Source of the DNA: Mesorhizobium sp. B2-1-8 | GTDB lineage: Bacteria > Pseudomonadota > Alphaproteobacteria > Rhizobiales > Rhizobiaceae | DNA: 64,000 nt | Reading direction: 5' to 3' | Assembly (NCBI RefSeq): GCF_006442545.2 | Contig: NZ_CP083952.1 | Location: 310,001 to 374,000, forward strand | Shown: positions 29,862 to 38,785 of the stretch, piece by piece | How positions within the stretch are numbered: position 1 is the first letter of the stretch | Layout: each line of letters opens with the position of its first letter | The notes under the pieces: model-generated | The model's input: only the letters and a program-made list of their open reading frames with translations | What the model was told of the DNA's origin: nothing | Database searches by the model: none | Position numbers and translations under genes: made by a program

Positions 29862-30845
29862 TCAAGCGCGCGCCTTCACGTCAACTGTCTCGGGCACCGG
29901 TGTCAGCGGGCGGCGCTCGCTGAACCATGACACCAGATTGTCGACGCAAAGATCGGCCATGGCGCGGCGCGTGTGCTCCGAGGCCGAGCCGACATGCGGC
30001 AACAGAGAGGTGGTTGGCAGGTCGAGTAACGCCTTGGGGACATTCGGCTCGTCGGCGAAGACATCGAGCCCGGCGGCGGCGATGGTGCCGTCGGCGAGAG
30101 CGGCCGCAAGCGCCGCCTCGTCGACCGTGCTGCCGCGGCCGATGTTGACGAAGACGCCATTGGCGCCGAGCGCCGACAGGATTTCGGCATTGACCGCTTT
30201 CTGTGTCGAAGCACCGCCGGGCGCCACGGAAATCAGCGTGTCGACTGCCTCGGCCAGGCTCTTCAGCGTCGGATGGTACTGGTAAGCAAGACCTTCGACA
30301 CGACGCCGGTTGTGATAGGCGACGGGCAGTCCGAACGCCTCCAGCCGCCGTGCAATGGCCTGCCCGATGCGTCCCATGCCGAAAATACCGACACGGCGCG
30401 CGCGCAAGGTCAGCCGGCTCAGCGGATAGTTGCCCTTGCGCACCCAACTGCCGTCCCGCAGCCAGGTCTCGGCGCGCGGCAGGTCGCGCACCGTGTTGAT
30501 CAGCAGCCCGATCGCGGTGTCGGCGACCTCCTCGGTCAGCACGTCGGGCGTGTTGGTGACCATGATATTCTTCGCCGCGGCATGGCCGACATCGACCGAA
30601 TCGTAGCCGACGCCGAAAGAGGCGATGAGTTCGAGGTTGGGCAACGCATCCATCATCGCCGCACTGATGCCGGCAAAGGATGCAATGCCGCGCACGGTGC
30701 GGCGCATCTCCTCGGTGACCAACGCCGGATCGGCGCGCTCGATGCCGACGCGCCTGAATGTCCGCTCGATGCGCCCAATGGCGTGGTCGCTGAAGTCCGC
30801 CGGCACCAGAATGGCAACGGCTTGCAGATTTTCGGCCCTGGTCAT
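29862..30845 (-). CDS. D-isomer-specific 2-hydroxyacid dehydrogenase
   Basis: A 327-residue NAD(P)-dependent enzyme. The dinucleotide motif GIFGMGRIGQAIARRL is in the middle. The catalytic Arg lies in VFVNIGRGSTVDEAAL, Glu in LDVFADEPNVP and His in LLPHVGSASEHTRRAM. The set resembles glyoxylate/hydroxypyruvate reductases. Its start overlaps the stop of the LacI gene by four bases (ATGA), so regulator and enzyme form an operon. Confidence 0.93.
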   Translation of the reverse strand: MTRAENLQAVAILVPADFSDHAIGRIERTFRRVGIERADPALVTEEMRRTVRGIASFAGISAAMMDALPNLELIASFGVGYDSVDVGHAAAKNIMVTNTPDVLTEEVADTAIGLLINTVRDLPRAETWLRDGSWVRKGNYPLSRLTLRARRVGIFGMGRIGQAIARRLEAFGLPVAYHNRRRVEGLAYQYHPTLKSLAEAVDTLISVAPGGASTQKAVNAEILSALGANGVFVNIGRGSTVDEAALAAALADGTIAAAGLDVFADEPNVPKALLDLPTTSLLPHVGSASEHTRRAMADLCVDNLVSWFSERRPLTPVPETVDVKARA

Positions 30846-31978
30846 GCACGCTCCACCGGTTTGCCGGTCGACTGGCGAACATGCAGTTCCGGCTTGATCA
30901 ATTCCTGCGAGGGCCGCACCGTCTGCCCGTTGAGCTTGTCGAGCAGCGCTCTGGCGGCGCGGCGGCCAACCTCGCGCTGGCCGTTCCAGACGGTGGTCAG
31001 CGCCGGCGTGGCGATCGCCGCCTCTTCGAGATCGTCATAGCCGGTGACGGAGATGTCGATGCCCGGCACAAGGCCGGCGCGCGCGATGCCGTTCATCAGG
31101 CCGATGGCGACGAGGTCGTTCCAGCAGCAGGCGGCGGTCGGTCTGTCCTTCAGCGCCAGGAATTGGCCGGCGGCCTCGAAACCGGCCTGCTTGGTGCGCG
31201 GGCCGGCGATACGCCAGGACGGGCTGACCTCGAGCCCCGCAGCCTCCATGGCGTTGACATAGCCCTGGTAGCGGTCACGCCCGGTCGAGGTCTGGTCGGT
31301 GCCGCCGATCATGGCGATGCGCTTGTGGCCGAGTGAGATCAAATGGTTTGTGGCGAGGCCCGTGCCATAGGCATCGTCGCCGCGAAACACCGGCACGTCG
31401 GCGCCCTCGACGGTGCGGGCGATCAGTACCGCCGGCAGACCGTTCTCCTCGGCCATGACGATGTCGGACGCGGGCGTGCCAATGGCCGGCGACATGATGA
31501 CGCCATCGGCGCCGAGTTGCAGCAGCGTATCGATGAAGGTGCGCTGCTTTTCGAGCTGATCATAGTGATTGGACAGGATGAAAGTCTGCCGGCTGCGGTC
31601 GAGTTCGCTCTCGATCGAGCGCAGGATCTCGGCGAAGAACGGGTTCATGATGTCGTGCACGACGACACCGACGATGCCCGAGCGCGAGGTGCGCAGGCTG
31701 GCGGCGCGGCGGTTGTAGATATAGCCGATGGTGCGGGCGTGTTCTTTGATGCGGTCGCGTGTCGAGCCGGCGACAAGCGGACTGTCGCGCAGCGCCAGCG
31801 AAACCGTGGCCGTGGACACGCCGAGCGCATCCGCGATCGTCGAAAGCTTGATCTTCTGTGCCAGTGACCCGCGCTCCCCGACAGGCCTGAATTCCAGACC
31901 TAAACTGTTTAAAGGCGGCGTTATGCCACCGATCGGAGGCAAATCAAAGTTTTTTTGCCAGCGCTTCCGCTTCCACAT
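30842..31978 (-). CDS. LacI family transcriptional regulator
   Basis: The DNA-binding headpiece KLSTIADALGVSTATVSLALRDSPLVAGSTRDRIKEHARTIGYIYN is followed by a periplasmic-binding-like sensor domain (GVVVHDIMNPFFAEIL, SLGHKRIAMIGGTDQTSTGRDRYQGY, DISVTGYDDLEEA). The open frame gives 378 residues, but the first 38 do not look like protein of this family and overlap the end of the DMT gene. The real start may be a non-ATG codon near 31864, behind ggggag, which would give 340 residues. A small palindrome, taaac-t-gttta at 31901-31911, sits in the disputed part and could be an autoregulatory operator. It is cotranscribed with the hydroxyacid dehydrogenase. Confidence 0.85.
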   Translation of the reverse strand: MWKRKRWQKNFDLPPIGGITPPLNSLGLEFRPVGERGSLAQKIKLSTIADALGVSTATVSLALRDSPLVAGSTRDRIKEHARTIGYIYNRRAASLRTSRSGIVGVVVHDIMNPFFAEILRSIESELDRSRQTFILSNHYDQLEKQRTFIDTLLQLGADGVIMSPAIGTPASDIVMAEENGLPAVLIARTVEGADVPVFRGDDAYGTGLATNHLISLGHKRIAMIGGTDQTSTGRDRYQGYVNAMEAAGLEVSPSWRIAGPRTKQAGFEAAGQFLALKDRPTAACCWNDLVAIGLMNGIARAGLVPGIDISVTGYDDLEEAAIATPALTTVWNGQREVGRRAARALLDKLNGQTVRPSQELIKPELHVRQSTGKPVERA

Positions 31979-32966
31979 CGGAGGCCGCGCGGCTGCGCAG
32001 CCGAAGCCGATGTTCGCGATGGACGATGTAGAGGCCGCTGGCGACGATGATGGCGGCGCCGACCAGCGTCCAGCGGTCCGGGAACTGCTTGAAGACGATC
32101 CAGCCGGAAAGGATCATCCACACCATCTGCGAATACGGGTAGGGGGCGAGCGCCGTGGTCGTCGCCAGCCGATAGGCCTGGACCAGCAGCCAGTGGCCGA
32201 CGCCGCCGAACACGCCAAGCATGAGCAGGACGAACCAGTGCCAGCCATCATGCGGCAAGGAGAAGGAAAACGGCAGGAGGGGCAAAAGCAGCACCGCCGG
32301 CGCCAGCGCCGAGAACAGGATCAGGCTTTCCGGCGTCTCGGTCGCCGACATGCGGCGCGTCATGATCACATAGAAGCAGTTCGACAGCATCGAGCCGAGC
32401 GCGAAGAGATGTCCGATGCCGAAAACACCGACACCCGGCCGCGTGATGATCAAGACCCCGGCGAAAGCCGCCAGGATCGCCAGCCAGCGCCGCCACCCGG
32501 CCCATTCGCCGAGCAGCGGGCCGGCAAGGGCGGTGATCACCATCGGCCCGAAGAAATAGATCGATGTCGTCTCGGCCAGCTGCAGGGAGCGCAGCGCCAG
32601 GACGTTGAAAATGGTCGAGCCGAACAGGAAGGCGCCGCGCATCACATGCGCCGGCAGGTTGACCGGGCGAAACCGCACCGGCTCGCGCCAGCCACGCAAC
32701 AGCGCCCCGACCAGCACGACATGCACGGCGAAGCGCACCCAGGCGACGATCAGCACGGAGACGCCGGCCAGGACGAGATACTTGCTGGAGGTGTCGAGGA
32801 AGGTGAAGAAGACATAGGTGGTCAGCATGCACAGGACCGCCACCGGCGGCGTCGCGCTTTCGACATATCTTTGGGAAGGATTCACGTGCAGGCCGGGGAG
32901 AAGCTGGGCTGGAGCCCCACCTTTGCGGGAATTGTCGCTTGCCGGCAAGCCAAAAGCGTCTGGCAC
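31944..32966 (-). CDS. DMT family (EamA) transporter
   Basis: A 340-residue inner-membrane protein with ten predicted helices in two EamA repeats. Family text includes AETTSIYFFGPMVITALAGPLLGEWAGWRRWLAILAAFAGVLIITRPG and ALAPYPYSQMVWMILSGWIVFKQFPDRWTLVGAAIIVASGLYI. It is probably an exporter of small metabolites; the substrate is unknown. The GTG at 32966 opens the frame, and a second GTG 26 codons later (VNPSQRY) is an equally plausible start. It is upstream of the LacI gene on the same strand. Confidence 0.88.
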   Translation of the reverse strand: MPDAFGLPASDNSRKGGAPAQLLPGLHVNPSQRYVESATPPVAVLCMLTTYVFFTFLDTSSKYLVLAGVSVLIVAWVRFAVHVVLVGALLRGWREPVRFRPVNLPAHVMRGAFLFGSTIFNVLALRSLQLAETTSIYFFGPMVITALAGPLLGEWAGWRRWLAILAAFAGVLIITRPGVGVFGIGHLFALGSMLSNCFYVIMTRRMSATETPESLILFSALAPAVLLLPLLPFSFSLPHDGWHWFVLLMLGVFGGVGHWLLVQAYRLATTTALAPYPYSQMVWMILSGWIVFKQFPDRWTLVGAAIIVASGLYIVHREHRLRLRSRAASDVEAEALAKKL

Positions 32967-33133
32967 AACGAGACGCCAGGACAGGCTTAGTACCCGCTCA
33001 GCTCAAGTCTGAGTGCAGGCTCCGTGGTCTTTTTTGTTGATCGACGTCGTAAGCATGCTGCCTTGACGACATGCACCTTTCCGCCTAGCCCTGATAGCAT
33101 GAACATCGCAATGATTTTCATCGTGGTAAGAGA

Positions 33134-33211
33134 GCGCATGGGCAGGATGGTGTAACCGTCCGGCGAAAGCGCCCATGCGCGGTAAGCAGGCTCCTGACGG
33201 GGCCTTTTTTT
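33134..33211 (+). ncRNA. Structured RNA candidate with intrinsic terminator
   Basis: The first domain is a perfect ten-base stem, gcgcatgggc (33134-33143) with gcccatgcgc (33171-33180), enclosing a second stem ggatgg/ccgtcc. It is followed by aggctcc-tgac-ggggcct and a run of seven T, a textbook Rho-independent terminator. It lies within the 311-base gap before an MFS exporter gene. It could be a free small RNA or a leader that attenuates the exporter. An alternative ten-base pairing of ctgacggggc (33194-33203) with gccccgtcag (33230-33239) would compete with the terminator hairpin. I could not match it to a known riboswitch class. Confidence 0.6.
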
Positions 33212-33277
33212 ATGCCCGGAATCTAGGCCGCCCCGTCAGACCCTCACTTTAAGCCCACTGACAAGGCGAACGAGATC

Positions 33278-34522
33278 ATGGCGAGCGAGAACCCCATTCC
33301 GAGTCCGACCACGGACACAATCAGGAAAATGACATTCTCCGAACCGGCAGTCCAACCCCGGCTAACTACTCTTATCTTGCTTTCGGCTCTTGCGGTGTTG
33401 CCGGTGAACATGATTTTGCCTTCGCTGCCGAACATTGGCGCAGCGTTCCAAGCTGATTTCGCATTGGTCAATCTGTCGGTTGCCGGGTTTGCGATCATCA
33501 CGGCCCTCATAGAGGCCGTCGGCGGCATGATATCGGACCGATTTGGGCGCAGGCTGGTCGTCTTGGCATCTCTCTCGATCTTCGTCGCCGCGTCCATCGG
33601 CTGCGCCCTGGCCCCCAACATCGGCATTTTTCTTCTGTTTCGCGCTATGCAAGCTTGCATTGGCCCCTGCTACTCCGTCGCCTTGGTCATCATCAAAGAG
33701 ACATCAGGTGAGCGCGAGGCCGCCAGCAAATTTGGCTATCTTGCCATGGGTTGGGCGTTCGCACCCATGGTCGGTCCTTTGTTTGGGGGGTCGCTGGACG
33801 AACTGTTCGGATGGCGATCGAGCTTCATTGTCTTCGCGATCCTCGGCGCGGCCGCCTTGGCCTTATCCATGCGCGAGCTCGGAAGAACGACCATCCCATT
33901 GTCGCGATCCAATGGGAACTACGTTGCCTCATATGGACTGCTCCTCCGGTCAGCGCGGTTTTGGGCACACACCCTGTGCATGGCCTGCTCGATGGGCGTG
34001 CTTTATGTGTTCCTCGGAGGAGCGCCATTGATCGTCGGTGATGCGCTCGGTGGATCGAGCATGAAGCTCGGCTTTTACATGGGATTAATCCCGACCGGCT
34101 TCATTCTCGGCAGCTATTTGGCCGGGCGTTACGCCTCGAAGATCTCGCTGAGCGCCACACTTGTTTTTGCACGCCTCATGACCTGCACGGGTCTGCTGAT
34201 CGGCCTGGTTCTGTCGAGCTTTGGCACCGCTCACGTTCTGGCCTTCTTTGGACCTTGTATGTTCATCGGCGTCGGCAACGGGTTGACCATGCCCGCCGCC
34301 AACAGCGGCGCGTTGTCTGTACGGCCGGATCTGGTTGGCACCGCGGCAGGACTAGCCGCCGCAATGAGGATCGGCGGCGGGGCACTCATCGCCTCCATCG
34401 CCGGGCTGTTTCTTGCAGATTCAGCTCCAGCGCTTTTTTCCATGATGCTGGTGTCGGCGGGATTCGCATTGCTGGCGGCACTGTATGCCGCTCTTCTCGA
34501 TCGGCGGCAGCCAGTCGATTGA
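33278..34522 (+). CDS. MFS drug exporter, Bcr/CflA type
   Basis: A 414-residue major facilitator with twelve helices. ILPSLPNIGAAFQADFALVNLSVAGF is the Bcr/CflA N-terminal signature, and GMISDRFGRRLVVLASL is the conserved loop 2-3 motif. These proteins export drugs or small polar compounds in exchange for protons. A predicted structured RNA with a terminator lies 67 bases before the start. Nearby aggcgaacgag is only a weak ribosome site. Confidence 0.92.
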   Translation: MASENPIPSPTTDTIRKMTFSEPAVQPRLTTLILLSALAVLPVNMILPSLPNIGAAFQADFALVNLSVAGFAIITALIEAVGGMISDRFGRRLVVLASLSIFVAASIGCALAPNIGIFLLFRAMQACIGPCYSVALVIIKETSGEREAASKFGYLAMGWAFAPMVGPLFGGSLDELFGWRSSFIVFAILGAAALALSMRELGRTTIPLSRSNGNYVASYGLLLRSARFWAHTLCMACSMGVLYVFLGGAPLIVGDALGGSSMKLGFYMGLIPTGFILGSYLAGRYASKISLSATLVFARLMTCTGLLIGLVLSSFGTAHVLAFFGPCMFIGVGNGLTMPAANSGALSVRPDLVGTAAGLAAAMRIGGGALIASIAGLFLADSAPALFSMMLVSAGFALLAALYAALLDRRQPVD

Positions 34523-34538
34523 GTTTGTGAGTTTGCCT

Positions 34539-34946
34539 CTATGCATGCATGCGGGCGCCTTTGGTGATCTTGTCAACGACCTTCTTGTCGGCACGCAGCG
34601 CGATGCCCACCACCTTGGCGTCTTCGGGCGCGAATTCGGCAAAGACGGCGCGGTTGGCGGCGTCGAAGCCGGTGGAAAACATCTCCTCGACATAGAGCGA
34701 GGTGGCGACACCGCGTTCCAGCGCGCGCCGGTGGATCGCGGCGAGCGTTGCCTGGTCCGCGGACAGCACGATGACCGGCTGGACCGACAGCGGGTTGTAG
34801 AGATTGCCGGCGCGGTCGCGATAGGACTCGCCGATGATGTCGGGAAACTGCGCGACGACGCCGCTGGTCAGGAAGGCGGTGACGTTGAGTTTCTGCCAGA
34901 CGGGCAGATCTTCCCGCAGTACGATTGCAAATTTCGTATCGAACAT
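34539..34946 (-). CDS. DUF2000 domain protein
   Basis: A 135-residue protein starting MFDTKFAIVLREDLPVWQKLNVTAFLTSG, the characteristic DUF2000 opening, and containing VQPVIVLSADQATLAAIHRRAL and YVEEMFSTGFDAANR. The fold resembles peptidyl-tRNA hydrolase-like proteins, but the role is unknown. A start five codons upstream is possible. It diverges from an AraC-type gene, with about 50 bases between, so the AraC protein may control it. Confidence 0.85.
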   Translation of the reverse strand: MFDTKFAIVLREDLPVWQKLNVTAFLTSGVVAQFPDIIGESYRDRAGNLYNPLSVQPVIVLSADQATLAAIHRRALERGVATSLYVEEMFSTGFDAANRAVFAEFAPEDAKVVGIALRADKKVVDKITKGARMHA

Positions 34947-34999
34947 GAGAAAATGGACCATTCGAGGTTGGGCCCCGTATCGCGAGGCTGAAGGAGACG

Positions 35000-35869
35000 A
35001 TGTCGTTCGAACTAGACCGCCAGGCCTTCGAGGGTCTTGGACGTTTGTGCGCCGATGCCGCTGAAAACTGCATCATCTCCGCTCCCGACCCCGCCGGGAT
35101 GGAGCGCATCGAGGCGCGGTTTCATGGCAGCGCCTTCGATCCGCATCGCCACGACACCTATGCGATTGGAGTGACGTTGCGCGGCGTGCAGACCTTCCGC
35201 TATCGCGGCGCGGCAAGGCTGAGCCTGCCCGGTCAGGTCATCGTGCTGCATCCGGACGAATTGCACGATGGCGGCGCGGGCACCGAGGAAGGCCTGCGCT
35301 ACAGGATGCTCTATCTCGAGCCGTCACTGATGCTCGACTGTCTCGGCGGCACGGCGCTGCCGTTCGTCAGGGACGGGGTGGTGACGGACGATGCCTTCTG
35401 CGCGACGCTGCTTTCGGCGCTTGGGCCATTGCAGCAGGAACTCGACGAGCTGTTCGTCGACGACTTCCTGGCGCAGCTGATGCAAAGCCTGGCCCGGCAT
35501 GCCGGTCAACCGGCAAAGCCACTCGCCGGAACGGCATGGCGGGCGGCGACACTGGCGCGTGAATATCTCACGGAAAACCTCGACCGGCCCGTGCGTTCGG
35601 ACGAGTTGGAAGCCATCACGGGCCTCGACCGTTATGCCCTGTCGAGACATTTCCGCGCGGCCTTCTCGACCAGTCCGCATCGTTTCCTGGTGATGCGCCG
35701 GCTTCAGAGCGCGCGCAGGATGATCGCCGCCGGCGAGCCCTTGGCGCAGATCGCGATCGAAGCCGGCTTCAGCGACCAGAGTCACTTCAACAGGCAATTC
35801 AAGAAGGCGTTCGGCATGACGCCGGGACGCTGGTCGTCCTTGACCCACGGAGCTGCCGCGGCAGCCTGA
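35000..35869 (+). CDS. AraC family transcriptional regulator
   Basis: A 289-residue regulator with an N-terminal cupin-like sensor (FDPHRHDTYAIGVTLRGVQTFRYRG, VIVLHPDELHDG). The C-terminal double helix-turn-helix has RPVRSDELEAITGLDRYALSRHFRAAFSTSPHRFLVMRRLQSAR and IAIEAGFSDQSHFNRQFKKAFGMTPGRW. The ATG has aaggag upstream. It is divergent from the DUF2000 gene and convergent with the MarR gene. Confidence 0.93.
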   Translation: MSFELDRQAFEGLGRLCADAAENCIISAPDPAGMERIEARFHGSAFDPHRHDTYAIGVTLRGVQTFRYRGAARLSLPGQVIVLHPDELHDGGAGTEEGLRYRMLYLEPSLMLDCLGGTALPFVRDGVVTDDAFCATLLSALGPLQQELDELFVDDFLAQLMQSLARHAGQPAKPLAGTAWRAATLAREYLTENLDRPVRSDELEAITGLDRYALSRHFRAAFSTSPHRFLVMRRLQSARRMIAAGEPLAQIAIEAGFSDQSHFNRQFKKAFGMTPGRWSSLTHGAAAAA

Positions 35870-35881
35870 TTGCCGAAGAGA

Positions 35882-36352
35882 TCAGTCGTCCGTCTCGGCG
35901 TCGTCATCGATCAGCACCAGTTCCTCGTTGGAGAGGTTGGCTTCGATCCGGGCAAGCAGCTTGAACAGCGCCTTCTGGTCTTTCTTGTCGAGGCCTTTCA
36001 GCGCCTGCTTTTCGGTCTTCTTCACCGACTTCTCGATGGCGCGGATGGTCTCACGGCCGGTATCGGTGAGAAAGATATGCGCCTGGCGGGCATCGGATTC
36101 CGACGCGCGTTTTTCCAGAAAACCCTGCGCCTGCAGCCGGTTGATGGTCTTGGTGATGGTCGGCGGACGCACGCCAAGACGCCCGGCAAGATTGCCCGGT
36201 GTTTGGCCGTCCTCGCGGTCCAGCGACAGCATGATCTGGTCCTGGCCGGCGTAGAAGCCGTGCGCCAGAAGCCGTGCCGCCAGTGCGGTCCTTGCCAGCC
36301 TTGCCGCTGAATGCAGCCGGCTCATCGTTGCAGTCTTGTCCGCCTTGGCCAT
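35882..36352 (-). CDS. MarR family transcriptional regulator
   Basis: A 156-residue winged-helix regulator. The recognition segment is MLSLDREDGQTPGNLAGRLGVRPPTITKTINRLQAQGFLEKRASESDARQAHIFLTDTG. It is preceded by a short helical N-terminus and ends in an acidic tail (LIDDDAETDD). The ATG at 36352 has gaggg at good spacing; an ATG two codons earlier would touch that site. The target is unknown. Confidence 0.92.
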   Translation of the reverse strand: MAKADKTATMSRLHSAARLARTALAARLLAHGFYAGQDQIMLSLDREDGQTPGNLAGRLGVRPPTITKTINRLQAQGFLEKRASESDARQAHIFLTDTGRETIRAIEKSVKKTEKQALKGLDKKDQKALFKLLARIEANLSNEELVLIDDDAETDD

Positions 36353-36752
36353 GGTCATCCCTCTTCGGCCGTACCGGTGCGCACAGCATAGACGCAGCCG
36401 GCCGGTTGGCAATCGACGATCGAAAAGATTCCGGCATACCAAACAGCTTTGCCGGCAAGCATTTGCGGTGCCCGCCGTGGTGATGCCAGATGTTTATTTC
36501 AGTTAGATGACAAACGAGTTTCGCGTGAAGGGAATTCGGAGCAACCGCCGCGCGAATGCGATCCGACGACCGACAGCCCTGGCAAGAAGCCCCTTGATCA
36601 TTCCATCGCCAAGGCGGCGACCGCTTTCCTCAGCCACGATGTCACTTTGGCCCATGGTTTGCCCGTGCAAAAGCCCGGCGCACATCCTATATGGAACCGA
36701 CAATCCCCTTTCGCGGCCTGAATTTCAGGGCCTAGTCATTTCGAGGCAAGCC
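36353..36752. other. 400-bp intergenic region between marR and cobW
   Basis: This shared upstream region of the divergent marR and cobW genes contains an open frame continuous with cobW from 36507, but it lacks family resemblance and a ribosome site. The more AT-rich stretch near 36487-36516 (tgtttatttcagttagatgac) is the likeliest promoter zone. I see no clear Zur-type palindrome. Confidence 0.4.
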
Positions 36753-37808
36753 ATGAGCGACGCACAGACGCAGATTCCCGTAACGGTTCTCACCGGCTAT
36801 CTCGGCGCCGGCAAGACGACGCTGCTCAACCGCATCCTGTCGGAGAACCACGGCAGGCGCTACGCCGTCATCGTCAACGAATTCGGCGAGATCGGCATCG
36901 ACAACGACCTGATCGTGGAATCCGACGAGGAAATCTACGAGATGAACAATGGCTGCGTCTGCTGCACGGTGCGCGGCGACCTGATCCGCGTCGTCGAGGG
37001 CCTGATGCGCCGGCCCGGGCGCTTCGACGCCATCGTGGTCGAGACCACCGGGCTCGCCGATCCGGTGCCGGTGGCGCAGACCTTCTTCATGGACGACGAC
37101 GTGCGCTCCAAGACCAAGCTCGATGCGGTGGTGGCGCTGGTCGACGCCAAGCATTTGCCGCTGCGGCTGAAGGATTCCAAGGAAGCCGAGGACCAGATCG
37201 CCTTCGCCGACGTCGTGGTGCTGAACAAGACCGACCTCGTCACCCCGGAAGAACTCGCCAAGGTCGAAGCGACGATCCGCGCCATCAATCCGGCGGCCAG
37301 GATCCACCGCACCACCCGCGCGGGCGTGGCGCTGTCGGAAGTGCTCGACCGCGGCGCCTTCGACCTGTCCCGGGCATTGGAAAACGATCCGCATTTCCTC
37401 GAGGCGCATGACGACCAACATGACCACGATCATGACCATCACGACCATGACCACCACGACCATGATGGGCACGACCACCACCATCATGCGCATCCTTCCG
37501 ACATTCATGACGTGACGGTGCAGTCGGTATCGCTGCGCGGCGGCGAGATGGACCCGAAGAAATTCTTCCCGTGGATCGAGAAGATCACCCAGATGGAAGG
37601 CCCCAACATTTTGCGGCTGAAAGGCATCATCGCGCTCAAGGGCGATGACGAGCGCTATGTCATCCAGGGCGTGCACATGATCATCGAAGGCGACCACCAG
37701 CGCGCCTGGAAAGACGGCGAGAAGCATGAGAGCCGGCTGGTGTTCATCGGCCGCGAACTCGACGCCGAGCGGCTGAAGAAGAGCTTTGAGGCCTGCCAGG
37801 CCTCGTAA
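36753..37808 (+). CDS. CobW/COG0523 GTP-dependent metallochaperone
   Basis: A 351-residue G3E GTPase. Walker [10 protein letters not shown] is at residues 15-23, the metal-binding CxCC motif (CVCC) at 68-71, a Walker B-like ETTGLADP near 98-105, and the guanine motif NKTD near 159-162. A His/Asp-rich loop (about 219-252) with some 17 histidines separates the GTPase from the CobW C-terminal domain. Such proteins deliver zinc or other metals to target enzymes, often under zinc limitation. A toxin-antitoxin pair separates it from the WD40 gene that I expect to be its partner. Confidence 0.95.
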   Translation: MSDAQTQIPVTVLTGYLGAGKTTLLNRILSENHGRRYAVIVNEFGEIGIDNDLIVESDEEIYEMNNGCVCCTVRGDLIRVVEGLMRRPGRFDAIVVETTGLADPVPVAQTFFMDDDVRSKTKLDAVVALVDAKHLPLRLKDSKEAEDQIAFADVVVLNKTDLVTPEELAKVEATIRAINPAARIHRTTRAGVALSEVLDRGAFDLSRALENDPHFLEAHDDQHDHDHDHHDHDHHDHDGHDHHHHAHPSDIHDVTVQSVSLRGGEMDPKKFFPWIEKITQMEGPNILRLKGIIALKGDDERYVIQGVHMIIEGDHQRAWKDGEKHESRLVFIGRELDAERLKKSFEACQAS

Positions 37809-37840
37809 GGCTGTGTTGATGGACCTTCGAGATTGACTAT

Positions 37841-37875
37841 GGGTCCATGTACACATATCATGTGTACATGGACCC
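37841..37875. promoter_or_regulatory. Perfect palindromic operator of the toxin-antitoxin pair
   Basis: Fifteen-base arms gggtccatgtacaca and tgtgtacatggaccc flank a five-base centre (tatca). The palindrome ends one base before the gaggag ribosome site of the antitoxin gene. Its position and perfection fit an autoregulatory site for the ribbon-helix-helix antitoxin or toxin-antitoxin complex. Confidence 0.8.
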
Positions 37876-37888
37876 GAGGAGATTTCCG

Positions 37889-38167
37889 ATGCCCAGGTCG
37901 GCCGACACCAAAACCGAGCGCTATCAAATCCGCATCGCGCCTGCACAGAAGGCGATGATCGCGCGCGCCGCTGCGCTGTCTCATCAGGACGTTACCGACT
38001 TTATTCTCAACAAGGTGGTTCCCGAAGCACAGGCCGTAATCGAAGCAGCCGAGGTTGCGAAAGTGTCCGACCGCGATTTCACACGTATACTCGATCTGCT
38101 GGAGAACCCGCCGAAACCCAATGCCAAGCTCCGAGCAGCGATCGCGGCCTTGCCGGATACTCTGTGA
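37889..38167 (+). CDS. DUF1778 antitoxin (TacA-like)
   Basis: A 92-residue protein. The N-terminal ribbon-helix-helix (DTKTERYQIRIAPAQKAMIARAAALSHQDVTDFILNKVV) binds DNA. The C-terminal half (FTRILDLLENPPKPNAKLRAAI) is the part that neutralises a GNAT toxin in this family. The ATG follows gaggag. Its last codons overlap the toxin start (GTGA). It represses its own operator just upstream. Confidence 0.93.
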   Translation: MPRSADTKTERYQIRIAPAQKAMIARAAALSHQDVTDFILNKVVPEAQAVIEAAEVAKVSDRDFTRILDLLENPPKPNAKLRAAIAALPDTL

Positions 38168-38691
38168 CGCTTCCCGCCTGGCACGAGGAGCCGATTGCGA
38201 AACGCCATGATCGGGCCTCGTTCGATTGCGGCGATGCGCAGATGAACGATTTTCTGCGGCGGTTCGCGCGGCAAAGCCACGAACAGAATGCCGCCAAGAC
38301 TTTCTGTGCGATCGACGATGCGGCTTTGGACCGGATCCTTGGCTTCTATACGATCGCGCCGTCAGCCATTGCTCACGAAACCGTGCCGGAGACGATGACG
38401 AGAGGCTTGGCGCGGCACGAGGTTTCCGGCTTCAAGCTTGCCCGGCTGGCGACCGACCGCAGCGTCGCCAGGCAAGGCCTCGGAGGTCAACTGCTTGCCG
38501 CCGCCGCGTTGCGCTGCTTGCGACTTGCCGGCGAAGGTGGCGGCATCCTGCTCATCATCGATGCCAAGAGCGAGCGGGCCGCAAGATGGTATGCCAGTTA
38601 CGGGGCCGAGCGCCTCCAGGGATCGAACCTGATCTTGGTCATGCCATTGGCGACGTTCGCAACCGATCTGCGGGCGAAGGGGCTGCTTTGA
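38164..38691 (+). CDS. GNAT toxin (TacT-like aminoacyl-tRNA acetyltransferase)
   Basis: A 175-residue acetyltransferase. The acetyl-CoA pyrophosphate loop is RQGLGGQL (residues 103-110), the substrate side has FDCGDAQMNDFLRRFARQSHE, and the catalytic tyrosine lies in RWYASYGAERL. TacT-type toxins acetylate the amino group of charged tRNAs and stop translation. A GTG start overlaps the antitoxin stop by four bases, giving tight coupling. The protein looks complete. Confidence 0.93.
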   Translation: MTLPAWHEEPIAKRHDRASFDCGDAQMNDFLRRFARQSHEQNAAKTFCAIDDAALDRILGFYTIAPSAIAHETVPETMTRGLARHEVSGFKLARLATDRSVARQGLGGQLLAAAALRCLRLAGEGGGILLIIDAKSERAARWYASYGAERLQGSNLILVMPLATFATDLRAKGLL

Positions 38692-38785
38692 TGACAGCCT
38701 CTCGCCATCTGATCTGCCGGTTGCCGGAACCGCAAACGTCGAGTAAGCCGACTCTGTAATCTCATCCAGTTGAACGAAGACAATC

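Noticed and set aside
33134..33211. Fluoride, manganese, SAM-II, guanidine or preQ1 riboswitch before the MFS gene
   Set aside because: Recalled consensus blocks for these classes are not present; only a generic structured RNA with a terminator can be claimed.
36507..36752. N-terminal extension of CobW by 82 codons
   Set aside because: The extension has no family resemblance; the start at 36753 puts the Walker A motif where CobW proteins have it.
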